From NCBI RefSeq assembly GCF_002591975.1, contig NZ_NVQE01000008.1, forward strand, positions 62,001 through 126,000: a stretch of DNA of 64,000 nt, in the 5' to 3' direction. Below the pieces are notes generated by a model. That model was not told the DNA's origin and did not search any database. It saw only the letters and a program-made list of their open reading frames with translations. Below are positions 16,449 to 25,607 of this stretch, piece after piece. The stretch comes from Mycobacterium neglectum. Its GTDB lineage: Bacteria > Actinomycetota > Actinomycetes > Mycobacteriales > Mycobacteriaceae. Position 1 is the first letter of the stretch, and each line of letters starts with the position of its first letter. The translations under genes and the position numbers were made by a program.

Positions 16449-16852
16449 GCCTGCACCATGACATCGTTGCCGACGATCCGGACGGGATAGGTCCGAATAC
16501 TCCACTCGGGCTTTACCGCCGTGGTGCCGGTCGCCAATTCGAAACCCCATTGGTGCCAAGGGCAGTAGATGAACTCGAGGTCGCGCACCATCACCGCGTC
16601 GCCGGGAACATCGTCGTCGACGATCGTGCGACCGCGCGGGCGGCCCGAACACAGCGGGCCGCCCTCGTGCGGGCAATAGTTCGCGATCGCATAGAACGCG
16701 CCGTTGACGTTGTAGACGCCCACCCCGTGCCGCCCGATGGGGACGAGTTTGTGCTTACCCGGCGGGATCTCGTCGACCGTGGCGACGACGTGCTCGCGCC
16801 CCTGTGCCAGTCGTTTTGGGACAGCCGGTGCCGCCTTCTCTTCTTCACTCAA
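16445..16852 (-). CDS. Rieske [2Fe-2S] ferredoxin
   Basis: A 135-residue Rieske protein with both cluster motifs: CPHEGGPLCSG (Cys-x-His) and CPWHQWGFE (Cys-x2-His). It is too short to be an oxygenase large subunit, so it is an electron carrier or a regulatory Rieske subunit; no oxygenase alpha subunit is visible in the window. The start is taken as TTG 16852, one base after the amidohydrolase stop, because no ATG or GTG precedes the fold; it is weakly supported. The upstream amidohydrolase and downstream hydrolase are in the same operon. Confidence 0.9.
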   Translation of the reverse strand: MSEEEKAAPAVPKRLAQGREHVVATVDEIPPGKHKLVPIGRHGVGVYNVNGAFYAIANYCPHEGGPLCSGRPRGRTIVDDDVPGDAVMVRDLEFIYCPWHQWGFELATGTTAVKPEWSIRTYPVRIVGNDVMVQA

Positions 16853-16853
16853 C

Positions 16854-17996
16854 TCAGAACACCCGCACCTGGCCCTCGAGGGCGGGAACCGTCTCGGGCA
16901 GGTGATATGTCGCGATGCCGTTGCGGAACATGATCGCCTCGCGGGCGTGTTCGGGTAGGTGCTTGACCAGCCAGCGCGGGTCGTCGAATGTCCAGTGCGG
17001 GTAGTCGCTGCTGAACAGCAGGATCTTCTCGCACTCCATCCACTCGAATGCCCGGCTCAACTCCGTCTTGTCCTCCGGGTAGTCCAGCGGCTGGGTGGTG
17101 AACTTGATGTGGTCCTTGACGTATTCCGATGGCTTGCGCTTGATGTCCATCCACGACTTGCGGGCTTCGTAGATGGCATCCATCCGCCACATCAGCGGCA
17201 GGATCCAGGTGAATGCATGCTCCACCAACACGATTCGCAGTGTCGGGAACCGGTCGAAGAGGCCGTCGAACACCATGCTCATGACCTGATTCGCGGCCAG
17301 CAGCGAGTACGTGACCATGAAATCGTGGTTGTAACTGGGAAACCCGACCGGCGGGATCGGAAGTTCCTCGTGGTGGCTGCGCGAGAGGTGGCAACTCACG
17401 GTGATGTCGTTGCGGGTGGCGGCTTCCCAGATCGGGTTGTACTTCGGATCGCCCCACGGCGGCCGCGGCTCGGCCTTGATCAGGACCTGCCCCATGTACG
17501 GGTGGCCGGCCCATTTGTCGATCTCGCGGGCGGCGTCGTCTGGAGTCTCGATCGCGACGCAGACGGAACCGCGCCAGCGTTCATGCCAGTTGTTGTGGCT
17601 GTCCAGCCAGTGGTTGGCCTGCCAGTCGTTCAGCGCGCAACTCATCGCGTGGTTCACCTCGGGAAAGCGCGCCGGGTAGGCGGCGGGCTCGAGGATGGCG
17701 ATGTCGGCACCGGCCTCCATGATCAGCTGCTTGAACGCCAGATCGGGGTCGCTGCCCGCGAAGTTGCCGTCGGAAGGAAAGGTGTCCAGGCGCATCGCGT
17801 ACGCATGCGCGTAATCCGGCGCGTCGTAGTAGATCTGGTCCCCGACCCGGCGCGTCAGGAAATACTTGCTGCGCCACGGCTCCGGGATGTACGGCGTCAG
17901 CTCGCCGGCCTTCGGCGTCGGATGCACATCGGAGTCGACGCAGCGAACAGCGATGCGCTCTGCCGCCGCCTTTCGCTCTTTCACTGTGACCGTCAT
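16854..17996 (-). CDS. amidohydrolase-2 family metal-dependent hydrolase
   Basis: A 380-residue TIM-barrel amidohydrolase (ACMSD-like family). The metal motif D21-S-D23-V-H25 opens the barrel, a HL(S)RSHH strand lies mid-protein, HAFTW follows, and SSDYPHW (Asp331) gives the last metal/catalytic Asp. All hallmark residues are present. Members decarboxylate or hydrolyse ring-fission products. The ATG has AGAGGAGG upstream. It lies 29 bases after the related but altered amidohydrolase gene (18026-19111), which suggests a heteromeric pair. Confidence 0.9.
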   Translation of the reverse strand: MTVTVKERKAAAERIAVRCVDSDVHPTPKAGELTPYIPEPWRSKYFLTRRVGDQIYYDAPDYAHAYAMRLDTFPSDGNFAGSDPDLAFKQLIMEAGADIAILEPAAYPARFPEVNHAMSCALNDWQANHWLDSHNNWHERWRGSVCVAIETPDDAAREIDKWAGHPYMGQVLIKAEPRPPWGDPKYNPIWEAATRNDITVSCHLSRSHHEELPIPPVGFPSYNHDFMVTYSLLAANQVMSMVFDGLFDRFPTLRIVLVEHAFTWILPLMWRMDAIYEARKSWMDIKRKPSEYVKDHIKFTTQPLDYPEDKTELSRAFEWMECEKILLFSSDYPHWTFDDPRWLVKHLPEHAREAIMFRNGIATYHLPETVPALEGQVRVF

Positions 17997-18025
17997 GGTC
18001 GCCTCCTCTGTTGCGAAGTCTTCTC

Positions 18026-19111
18026 TTACTGTGCGCTGACGTCGGCCCCGACGTCTATGCCGTACAGCCCTGCGGCGTTTCGCCAGCAGAGCTTGTCGCG
18101 TTGTTCTTGCGAGTACGACGAGGGCACCTTCAGCTCGTTGAGCTGCCAGTGCGGATAACTCGACCCGTACATCACCATGTCGTTTTTGCCGGTGAAGTCG
18201 AGCCATTCGCCGGCGAATTCGACGTCGCCGGGCCCGTCCATCGCGCCCTGAATGAAGTAGGTGTGGCCGGGCAGGTAGTCACTGGGCATCTTCGGCGCCC
18301 ACGGGGTCTGCTCGAGGTGGGGGCGACCGAAGCAGTCCATCCGCCACATGAACGGCGTCAGCATGTCGCCGGCTCCGTCGGCCCATACGAACTTCAGCGT
18401 GGGCATCTTCTCGAATACCCCTTCGACGATGAGGTTCATCTGGTGGTACAGAAAGTTGAGCGCCATGAAGCTGACGAAGTGCTCGTAGGTCCGCGGCACC
18501 CCGTTCGGTGTCGGCGCGAACGAGACGCCGGCACCGACCTCGATGTGCACCGCGACCGGCAGATTGGCCTCGGCGGCGGCCTCCCACAACGGCCAGAACT
18601 GGGGCTTGCCGTAGAGCTCTCGCGACTGTAGCGGCACCCCGATCTGCACTACACGCGGGTGGCCGGCGTACTTGGCGATTTCGCGCAGGGCTCCGGTGAT
18701 GTCGTCGGGATTGACCCGGATCGTGCCGCGGAACCGATCGGCATAGGGGTTGTCCTCGAGCCAGCGCGTCACCATGAGCTCGTTGTGCGCGGCGGCGATC
18801 GCGGTGCCCAGATGACGGTCGGGCATGGTGCCCCGCGTCATCGGGTGCAGGATCGCGATGTCGACGTCACGTTCGCCGAACAACTGCTGACCGACGAACT
18901 CGGCGTCCGACCCGGGGTAGCGGCGTTCGCCCTCGGTGTTCGGCGCGTACTCGCCGCCGGGGGCGCCGTACCAGTCCATCTCGTAGTCCGGGAACCCGCG
19001 GCTCTTGAACGGCTCGCGCATGAACCCGCGCAGATCCTTGTTCGATTTGCTGAAGATGTGCACGCTGGCGTCGATGACGGGGGTCGTCGTCCCGTCGGGA
19101 TGTGTGATCAC
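18026..19111 (-). CDS. amidohydrolase-2 family protein with altered metal site
   Basis: A 361-residue amidohydrolase-fold protein. GTG 19111 is chosen because CCGGAGG lies seven bases before it. The metal motif D-x-D-x-H is D14-A-S16-V-H18 and the late SDYPH is SSYPH (Ser318), so two acidic ligands are replaced by Ser. Its neighbour at 16854 keeps both. It may bind metal differently, use another chemistry, or be the structural partner of the intact homologue. It is the first gene of the minus-strand operon, with the promoter TTGCCT-N16-TACTAT and a GAGAA-type operator upstream. Confidence 0.87.
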   Translation of the reverse strand: MITHPDGTTTPVIDASVHIFSKSNKDLRGFMREPFKSRGFPDYEMDWYGAPGGEYAPNTEGERRYPGSDAEFVGQQLFGERDVDIAILHPMTRGTMPDRHLGTAIAAAHNELMVTRWLEDNPYADRFRGTIRVNPDDITGALREIAKYAGHPRVVQIGVPLQSRELYGKPQFWPLWEAAAEANLPVAVHIEVGAGVSFAPTPNGVPRTYEHFVSFMALNFLYHQMNLIVEGVFEKMPTLKFVWADGAGDMLTPFMWRMDCFGRPHLEQTPWAPKMPSDYLPGHTYFIQGAMDGPGDVEFAGEWLDFTGKNDMVMYGSSYPHWQLNELKVPSSYSQEQRDKLCWRNAAGLYGIDVGADVSAQ

Positions 19112-19188
19112 GCAAAGCCTCCGGAGTCCGCACAGACGGCCGGGACACACGGGGGGCTGCAACATGCTCCGGGGCCGGACATAAAGCC

Positions 19189-19229
19189 ATAGTAAAGGCT
19201 TGTTCTTCAAAGGCAAGAATTGTGTTCTC
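19189..19229 (-). promoter_or_regulatory. minus-strand promoter with GAGAA-N5-TTCTT operator copy 2
   Basis: On the minus strand the operator GAGAACACAATTCTT (19229-19215) overlaps a -35 TTGCCT (19216-19211), followed after 16 bases by the -10 TACTAT (19194-19189). It drives the amidohydrolase operon. One base differs from perfect arms. Repression by promoter occlusion is the simple reading. Confidence 0.65.
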
Positions 19230-19324
19230 CAGCGGAACGCTTACCTCTTCGCAGGTCAGGGTGTGCGCTGGTCAGTCGCTTGGCGGTCCGCTGACGAAAC
19301 GGGGTAGTCGAATCCAGAGAACGG

Positions 19325-19353
19325 TTACAGCGTCTAAGGAGAATGCTATTCTC
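19325..19353 (+). promoter_or_regulatory. plus-strand promoter with GAGAAT-N3-ATTCTC operator copy 3
   Basis: GAGAATGCTATTCTC (19339-19353) is a perfect six-base-arm palindrome. It contains the -10 TATTCT (19347-19352), with TTACAG 16 bases upstream as a weak -35. It heads the nine-gene acyl-CoA dehydrogenase operon. With the minus-strand copy at 19215, both directions of the 286-base gap 19112-19397 are controlled; nothing else is seen there. Confidence 0.7.
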
Positions 19354-19397
19354 GTGCCTACCGACGGGGTACTGACGAGGTCCACAGGAGGCCACTC

Positions 19398-20387
19398 GTG
19401 TTACTGGAGTTCGACGCCGATCAGCGGCTGTGGCAGGAGACCGTGCGGGACGCTGTGACCAAGGCCTGCCCGGCGTCGCTGGTGCGCGGAGTGGCCGAGA
19501 ATGGTGAGGACCCGACGCCACTCTGGCAGACGTACGTGGACGCCGGCTGGACCGAGCTGACCGACCCGGAGAACGCGGTCGAGCTGGCGATCGTGGCCGA
19601 AGAACTGGGCCGGGCCACCGATCCGACACCGTATCTGGCGACCTTGACCCAGTTCGGCCCGCTCGCCGGGGACCGGTACGACCCGCAGATGTCCGGCACG
19701 GCCGTGTACAGCGGAGTGACCGCACATCGCGACGCCGATGGTTGGGTGCTCAACGGAACGGCCCATCACGTCCTCGACGGCGACCGCGCCGAGAAGCTCG
19801 CGGTGGTCACCGAGGCGGGCGTCTTCGTCGTCGACGCCGGTCTGGCTGTCACCCGGCGCAGCGCCGTCTTCGACCCGGTGCTGCACATCGCGGAGGTCTC
19901 CTTCGCCGGCACGCCCGTCCCCGACACCGACCGCGTGAACGTCGACACGGAACGAGCCAGGCACGTCGCGCTGACCGGGATGGCGATCACGATGGTCGGC
20001 GCGTGCCAACGGATCCTCGACCTGGTCCTCGAGCACGTGAAGCAGCGTCAGCAGTTCGGTGTCGCGATCGGAACATTTCAGGCTGTTCAGCACAAGGCCG
20101 TCGACATGCACGTCGCGACCGAGCGGGCCCGCGCGCTGTCGTACTTCGCCGCGCTGACCATTGCGGCCGATGATCCGCGTCGCCGGCTCGCTGCGGCGAT
20201 GGCCAAGGCATCGGCGGGGGAGGCGCAGGCATTGGTCTTCCGGCACGGTTTGCAGCTGTTCGGGGCCATGGGATTCACGTGGGAGAACGACTTGCAATTC
20301 GCGCTGAAGCGGGCGAAGGCCGGTGAACTGCTACTCGGCGGGGCGGCTGAGCATCGCGCCCTGATCGCCGCGGAATACCGGGGCTAG
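19398..20387 (+). CDS. acyl-CoA dehydrogenase, short (FadE-like) subunit
   Basis: A 329-residue acyl-CoA dehydrogenase. It is shorter than the usual 380 and lacks part of the middle beta domain; the C-terminal helical domain with RQQFGVAIGTFQAVQHKAVD and FGAMGFTWEN is clear. In actinobacterial steroid degradation, adjacent FadE pairs form alpha2beta2 heterotetramers in which only one subunit has the catalytic Glu and FAD partly spans both. The next gene (20394), six bases downstream, is the full-length partner. GTG 19398 follows AGGAGG. Confidence 0.9.
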   Translation: MLLEFDADQRLWQETVRDAVTKACPASLVRGVAENGEDPTPLWQTYVDAGWTELTDPENAVELAIVAEELGRATDPTPYLATLTQFGPLAGDRYDPQMSGTAVYSGVTAHRDADGWVLNGTAHHVLDGDRAEKLAVVTEAGVFVVDAGLAVTRRSAVFDPVLHIAEVSFAGTPVPDTDRVNVDTERARHVALTGMAITMVGACQRILDLVLEHVKQRQQFGVAIGTFQAVQHKAVDMHVATERARALSYFAALTIAADDPRRRLAAAMAKASAGEAQALVFRHGLQLFGAMGFTWENDLQFALKRAKAGELLLGGAAEHRALIAAEYRG

Positions 20388-20393
20388 ACGAAA

Positions 20394-21569
20394 ATGCAGC
20401 TGACATTCGATTCCGACGTCGAACAGTTCCGTGCCGAGTTCGCGGCCTTCCTCGACGAGCATCTGCCGTCGGACGCCGTCACCCAGGAGCGGCCGAGATC
20501 GGTGTCGCACATGCCGCAGTGGGCGCGCGACTGGCAGCGACTGCTGTTCGACAACGGCTGGCTGCTGCCTGCGCAACCACCGGAGTTCGGTGGCCGCAAC
20601 GCCAACGTCGTGCAGCAGTTCGTGCACCTCGACGAGTTGTGTCGACGCCGGATCTACCACAGTTTCAACCCCCAAGGCGTGAACATCATTGCGGCATCGT
20701 TGATTTCGTTCGGATCCGACGAGCAGAAACATCGGTGGGCGGTGCCTGTGCTGCGGGGTGAGCTCACCGCATCCCTCGGGATGAGCGAGCCGAGCGCGGG
20801 ATCGGATCTCGCGTCGCTGCGCACCCGTGCGGTTCAAGACGGCGACTATTTCGTTGTCAACGGCCAGAAGGTGTGGACATCGGGCGCGCACGACGCCGAC
20901 TTCCTGTTGACCTTCGTACGCACCGATCCCGATGCACCCAAACACAAAGGCATCAGTGTCCTGATCATCCCGACCGATACCCCCGGCGTCGTGTGTCGGC
21001 CCTTCGCCGACATGTGCGGTGAGGAGAACAAAGACTTCAACGAGGTGTTCTTCACCGACGCGCGAGTGCCCGCCGAGAACCTGGTCGGACCGCTGAACGG
21101 CGGCTGGGCCGTGGCCAATGGCTCACTCGGGCACGAGCGCACGATGATGTGGCTCGGCTTCGCCGACCGCATCGACAACATGATCGCCGATTTTCGGCCG
21201 CGCACAGAGTTGGAACGCGACCAGTACGCGACGACGATCATGGACTACCAGGCGCTGCGGGCCATGGGCTCGGCGGCACTGGCTCGTGCTGCGCGCGGCG
21301 AGATGGACACCGCGTCGGTATCGGTACTGAAGCTCTTCGGTTCTGAGGCGGAGCGTCAGGCATTCGAGAACGCTCTGACCGCGGCGGGCTCCGACGGGCT
21401 CACCCACCCGTCGACGACCGGGCCGTATGAGCACATGAATCTCGACCACTACTTCGTGAGCTGGTTCGAGCGGTATGCGCGCAGCTTCGGCGGAACCATC
21501 GCAGGCGGCACGTCGGAGATCCAGCGCAACATCATCGCGCAACAGGTGCTCGGTCTGCCGCGGCGCTGA
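20394..21569 (+). CDS. acyl-CoA dehydrogenase (FadE-like)
   Basis: A 391-residue acyl-CoA dehydrogenase with all three domains: LGMSEPSAGSDLASLRTRA (FAD/substrate), VNGQKVWTSGAHDAD, and a C-terminal GTSEIQRNIIAQQVLGL signature. It introduces an alpha,beta double bond into a CoA ester and passes electrons to ETF. The partner is the short subunit encoded six bases upstream; a heterotetramer like ChsE1-ChsE2 is inferred. Enoyl-CoA hydratase follows after five bases, completing the first two steps of a beta-oxidation cycle. Confidence 0.93.
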   Translation: MQLTFDSDVEQFRAEFAAFLDEHLPSDAVTQERPRSVSHMPQWARDWQRLLFDNGWLLPAQPPEFGGRNANVVQQFVHLDELCRRRIYHSFNPQGVNIIAASLISFGSDEQKHRWAVPVLRGELTASLGMSEPSAGSDLASLRTRAVQDGDYFVVNGQKVWTSGAHDADFLLTFVRTDPDAPKHKGISVLIIPTDTPGVVCRPFADMCGEENKDFNEVFFTDARVPAENLVGPLNGGWAVANGSLGHERTMMWLGFADRIDNMIADFRPRTELERDQYATTIMDYQALRAMGSAALARAARGEMDTASVSVLKLFGSEAERQAFENALTAAGSDGLTHPSTTGPYEHMNLDHYFVSWFERYARSFGGTIAGGTSEIQRNIIAQQVLGLPRR

Positions 21570-21574
21570 TACCG

Positions 21575-22372
21575 GTGACCGAGTCCGCTCCCACCCCAAC
21601 CCACCCGGTGACGCTGCTCATCGACCGGCCCCACGCCGGTGTCGTTGTGCTGCAACTGAACCGGCCTGAGCAGCTCAATGCGATCAACGAAGCGATGCGC
21701 GACGAGCTGATCGAGACGTTCTCGGCCATCGGGTCCGACGCATCGGTTCATGCGGTGGTGATCACCGGGGCGGGCCGCGGGTTCTGCTCAGGTATCGATG
21801 TGCGCAACTTCTCGCCGCGGGCACTCGAGGCATCCGACCCCGCGATCGACCGGTTGCGCTTCCAGGAAGCGATGGCAGCACTGCCGCAGGCGATCCGGAA
21901 TCTGCCGCAACCCGTCATCGCTGCGGTCAACGGGCCCTGTGTCGGGGCGGGCTTCGCGCTGTGCCTGGCATCTGACATCCGGATCTGCTCGACGGTGGCC
22001 ACCTTTGGAAACGGCGCGATCCTGTTGGGATTGTCCGGCGCCGAGATGGGCATGAGTTATCACCTGCCCCGGATTGTCGGAACGAGTGTGGCCGCCGACT
22101 GGATGGTGACCGGCCGGACGGTGCCCGCGTCCGAAGCCGACCGTCGCGGTCTGGTTAGCCAGCTGGTCGACTCAGAACAGTTGATGCAGCGGGCACTCGA
22201 GCTCGCCCGTGCCATCGCCGACCTGCCGCCGTTCGGTACACAGTTGACGAAAAGGGCCTTGCAGGTGAACACCGACGCATCGGGGTTGGGCGCAGCGCTG
22301 GAACTGGAGAATCGCAACCAGGTGCTCAGCCATGCGACCGACGAAGCGCAGGCACGGCGGCGGCCGAAGTGA
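21575..22372 (+). CDS. enoyl-CoA hydratase/isomerase family protein
   Basis: A 265-residue crotonase. Oxyanion segments are GRGFCSGIDVRNF and GPCVGAGFALCLASDI; a Glu in SGAEMGMSYHLPR sits where one catalytic Glu lies in hydratases. The first Glu position is harder to assign. The GTG start at 21575 lies five bases after the acyl-CoA dehydrogenase stop, without a strong ribosome site, so it relies on coupling. It should hydrate the enoyl-CoA made by the FadE pair. Isomerase or hydrolase activity within the family cannot be excluded. Confidence 0.9.
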   Translation: MTESAPTPTHPVTLLIDRPHAGVVVLQLNRPEQLNAINEAMRDELIETFSAIGSDASVHAVVITGAGRGFCSGIDVRNFSPRALEASDPAIDRLRFQEAMAALPQAIRNLPQPVIAAVNGPCVGAGFALCLASDIRICSTVATFGNGAILLGLSGAEMGMSYHLPRIVGTSVAADWMVTGRTVPASEADRRGLVSQLVDSEQLMQRALELARAIADLPPFGTQLTKRALQVNTDASGLGAALELENRNQVLSHATDEAQARRRPK

Positions 22373-22400
22373 TCCCGAGACGGATGGACGGTATTCGATA

Positions 22401-23696
22401 GTGGCGTGGGACTTCTCGACCGACTCCGAGTGGACGGAACAGCTGGCGTGGGTCGAGCAGTTCGTTCGCGAGGAATGCGAGCCCATAGACTACGTGGTCA
22501 AAGAGTCGCACGACCTTAACGACCCGGTGCGCCAGGCGCTGATCCCGCCACTACAGGAGATCGTCAAGGAGCGCGGCCTGTGGGCGACCCATCTCGGCCC
22601 GCATCTCGGTGGTCCAGGGTTCGGACAGGTCAAGTTGGCCTTGCTCAACGAGATTCTCGGCCGGTCGGAATGCGCGCCGATAGTCTTCGGGTCCCAGGCG
22701 CCCGATTCTGGCAACAGTGAGATTCTTGCGCACTACGGCACATCAGACCTCAAGGCGCGGTATCTGGAGCCACTGCTGGACAACAGGATAATCTCCTGCT
22801 TCTCGATGACCGAGCCGCAGGGCGGTGCCGACCCGAAGGTGTTCACCACCACGGCGGTGGCCGACGGCGATCACTGGGTGATCAACGGCGAGAAGTGGTA
22901 TTCGTCGTTCGCATCGATGGCGTCGTTCATCATCGTCATGGCGATGACCGACCCGGATGCACCGCCGTATCAGCGCTATTCGATGTTCGTGGTGCCTGGT
23001 GACACCCCGGGCATCAACGTGCTGCGCGATGTCGGACTCGGCTACCAGCCGTTGGGTGGCGGGCGCGAGGGATACGTGCGGTACGAGAACGTCCGGGTCC
23101 CCGCCGACCACATGCTCGGGCCGCGCGGCGGCGCGTTCGTCGTCGCGCAGACGCGGCTGGGCGGCGGCCGCATTCACCACGCAATGCGCACGGTCGGTCT
23201 GGTGCGGCGGATCTTCGACATGCTGACCGAACGGGCCGTCTCGCGCTACACGCAGGGCGAGGTGCTGGCCAACAAGCAGATGGTTCAGGAGATGATCGCG
23301 GACTCCTGGATGGAGATCGAAGCCTACCGCCTGCTGACCCTCCAGACAGCTTGGAAGATCGACAAGTTCAACGATTACAAGGCGGTGCGTGGCGACATCT
23401 CGGCGGTGAAGGCGATGATGCAGAAGGTGCTGCACGACGTCTCCGCGCGCGCCCTGCAATTACACGGATCGCTTGGCACCTCGCATGAGATGCCGTTCGT
23501 GCAATACATGACGGAATCGTTCGTGCTCGGACTGGCTGACGGGCCGACCGAGGTGCATAAGGTGACGCTGGCACGGCTGCTACTCAAGGACGTCAAACCT
23601 GCACCCGACGCATTCCCGTCCGAGCATCTGCTGCGGCTGCGGGAAGCAGCCGAAGCCAAGTTCGCAGAAAAGCTCGCAGGCATTCCGCGCACCTAG
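22401..23696 (+). CDS. acyl-CoA dehydrogenase (ACAD10/11-like)
   Basis: A 431-residue acyl-CoA dehydrogenase, distinct from the pair at 19.4-21.6 kb. It shows FSMTEPQGGADPK, INGEKWYSSFASMA, GGGRIHHAMRTVGLVRR and LHGSLGTSHEMPF. The R(I)HHAMR segment and length match the ACAD10/11-type branch that handles longer or hydroxylated acyl chains. GTG 22401 is chosen because the fold begins there (VAWDFSTDSEW). It is followed by an SDR with a good AGGAGG site. Confidence 0.9.
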   Translation: MAWDFSTDSEWTEQLAWVEQFVREECEPIDYVVKESHDLNDPVRQALIPPLQEIVKERGLWATHLGPHLGGPGFGQVKLALLNEILGRSECAPIVFGSQAPDSGNSEILAHYGTSDLKARYLEPLLDNRIISCFSMTEPQGGADPKVFTTTAVADGDHWVINGEKWYSSFASMASFIIVMAMTDPDAPPYQRYSMFVVPGDTPGINVLRDVGLGYQPLGGGREGYVRYENVRVPADHMLGPRGGAFVVAQTRLGGGRIHHAMRTVGLVRRIFDMLTERAVSRYTQGEVLANKQMVQEMIADSWMEIEAYRLLTLQTAWKIDKFNDYKAVRGDISAVKAMMQKVLHDVSARALQLHGSLGTSHEMPFVQYMTESFVLGLADGPTEVHKVTLARLLLKDVKPAPDAFPSEHLLRLREAAEAKFAEKLAGIPRT

Positions 23697-23706
23697 GAGG
23701 TCCACA

Positions 23707-24483
23707 ATGACGTGTGACGGCAAGGTCGCCCTGGTGACGGGTACCAGTCGCGGATTGGGCAGGGCCATTGCAAAACGGTTGGCCGCAGAGGGGGCGACGG
23801 TGGCACTTACCGCTCGCACCGCCGAACCCGACCCGAAGTATCAGGGATCGCTGCGTCAGACGCTCGAGGAGATCGAGCAATCCGGCGGTTCGGCGATCGC
23901 CGTCCCTGCCGACCTCTCCCAACGCGAGGATCGTGAACGACTCTTCGTCGAGGTAGTCGAGAAGATCGGCGCCCCGGACATTCTCGTCAACAACGCGGCC
24001 GTCACGTTCCTCCGCCCGCTCGACGAGTTCCCCGACCGGCGTGTGCGCCTGATGATGGAGATGCACGTGATGGCGCCGCTGCACCTCACCCAACTGGCCA
24101 TCCCCGCCATGCGCGAGCGGCAGCGCGGATGGGTGCTGAATGTGACATCGGTCGGCGGCGATCTGCCCGACGGACCGCCTTTCTCTGAATTCGACCGCGA
24201 AGCGGGCTTCGGCATCTACGGCACGGTCAAAGCCGCGCTGAATCGGTTGACGAAAAGCCTTGCGGCCGAGCTGTACGGCGACGGTATCGCCGTTAACGCG
24301 GCGGCACCGTCGAACCCGGTCGCGACCGAAGGCGCCGGTGCACTCGACCTGGCCAAGACCGACACCGAGGACATCGCGCTGATCACCCAGACCGCTTTCA
24401 CGTTGTGCACGGGCGATCCCAAGACGCTGACCGGTCGCATCGCGCACACGCAGCCCTTCCTGCGTGAGATCGGCTGGCTGTGA
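23707..24483 (+). CDS. SDR family oxidoreductase
   Basis: A 258-residue classical short-chain dehydrogenase. TGTSRGLG is the cofactor motif, NNAA follows, the catalytic Ser is in NVTSVGG and the Tyr/Lys pair in YGTVK. The C-terminus is family-typical. An inserted loop (GDLPDGPPFSEFDREA) lies between catalytic Ser and Tyr. It probably oxidises a 3-hydroxyacyl-CoA or a ring alcohol. GTGA overlaps the next gene. Confidence 0.92.
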   Translation: MTCDGKVALVTGTSRGLGRAIAKRLAAEGATVALTARTAEPDPKYQGSLRQTLEEIEQSGGSAIAVPADLSQREDRERLFVEVVEKIGAPDILVNNAAVTFLRPLDEFPDRRVRLMMEMHVMAPLHLTQLAIPAMRERQRGWVLNVTSVGGDLPDGPPFSEFDREAGFGIYGTVKAALNRLTKSLAAELYGDGIAVNAAAPSNPVATEGAGALDLAKTDTEDIALITQTAFTLCTGDPKTLTGRIAHTQPFLREIGWL

Positions 24484-25607
24484 GGGTTCAGCCCGCCGCG
24501 TATCTGCGGACGACACTTCCGCTGGATCTGTCGCAGCTGCAGGTGCTCGACGGCGGGCGCTACCACTCGATCTGGCTGCCCGATCACATGGTGAGCTTCT
24601 GGCCCGATTCGATCTGGACCCCTGAATTCACCGATTTGGCAACGGTTTCGCCATCGCCGCACCGCCACCTGGACGCCATGGCAGTCGCCGCTGCGGCGGC
24701 CGTGCTGACCGAGAACGTACCGCTGGTCACCAGCGTCGTCGACACCGTGCGCCGCCATCCGGCGCTGCTCGCGCAGAGCGCGCTGACCATCGACCATCTC
24801 GCCAAGGGCCGGTTCGTTCTCGGCCTTGGCAGCGGCGAGACCGAGAACACCGTTCCCTATGGGTTCGACTTCACCAAACCGGTGAGCCGATTCGAGGAAG
24901 CACTCGAGGTCATCCGGCTGCTCTGGGACAGCGACGGTCCGGTCGACTTCGACGGCCGGTTCTATCACCTGCACCATGCTCGCCTCGACACCGAACCGTA
25001 TGAGGGCACGACCCCCGGGATCTGGATAGGGGGGAGTGGGCCGCGGACACTGGAGATCGTCGGACGGCACGCGGATGGGTGGTGGCCCACCGGCGCGTGG
25101 GATCCCGACGACTACGCCCAAAAGCTATCCACCGTACGGGCTTCGGCGGAGCGGGCCGGTCGCGATCCGATGGCCATCACGCCGTGCTATATCCAGGTGT
25201 GCCTGATCGGCCGCGACGACGCGGCCCTCGCCGACATTCTGGACGCGCCGCTGGTCAAGGCATTCCTCCTCCAGGTGTCGGCCGAGTTGCTTTCAAGCCT
25301 CGGCTATGAGCATCCGATGGGGGAGAACTGGCGCGGATATCAGGACATCGACCCGGCGACGTTGACCCGCGAGCGCGTCGTCGAGTTCCTCGACCGCGTC
25401 GATCCCGAAGCGATCCTTGCGGTCGTCCCGCACGGCACGCCCGCGCAGGTCGCCCAGGAGATCAAGAACTATGTGGACGCGGGCCTGCGGGTGCCGAAGA
25501 TCCTGGATTATGGCGGTATGGCTGGACTCTCGTACTCCGCCGCGTCGGCCGACAACGTCCGCGACGTGGAGGACGAGCTGATGCGCCTATGCGGAGACAT
25601 TCGATGA
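24480..25607 (+). CDS. LLM class (F420-dependent type) oxidoreductase
   Basis: A 375-residue luciferase-like TIM-barrel oxidoreductase. WLPDHMV, a GRFVLGLGSGE segment and IWIGGSGPRTLEIVGRHADGWWP are typical of mycobacterial F420-dependent members, including phthiodiolone-ketoreductase-like proteins. The cofactor is probably F420, though FMN cannot be excluded. Reaction: hydride transfer to or from a ketone, or Baeyer-Villiger-like chemistry; unproven. GTG start overlaps the SDR stop, and the stop overlaps the sulfotransferase start. Confidence 0.88.
   Translation: MRVQPAAYLRTTLPLDLSQLQVLDGGRYHSIWLPDHMVSFWPDSIWTPEFTDLATVSPSPHRHLDAMAVAAAAAVLTENVPLVTSVVDTVRRHPALLAQSALTIDHLAKGRFVLGLGSGETENTVPYGFDFTKPVSRFEEALEVIRLLWDSDGPVDFDGRFYHLHHARLDTEPYEGTTPGIWIGGSGPRTLEIVGRHADGWWPTGAWDPDDYAQKLSTVRASAERAGRDPMAITPCYIQVCLIGRDDAALADILDAPLVKAFLLQVSAELLSSLGYEHPMGENWRGYQDIDPATLTRERVVEFLDRVDPEAILAVVPHGTPAQVAQEIKNYVDAGLRVPKILDYGGMAGLSYSAASADNVRDVEDELMRLCGDIR

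Noticed and set aside
16959..18158. 399-codon plus-strand frame opposite the amidohydrolase
   Set aside because: Shadow; the minus strand has the metal-binding motifs and a ribosome site.
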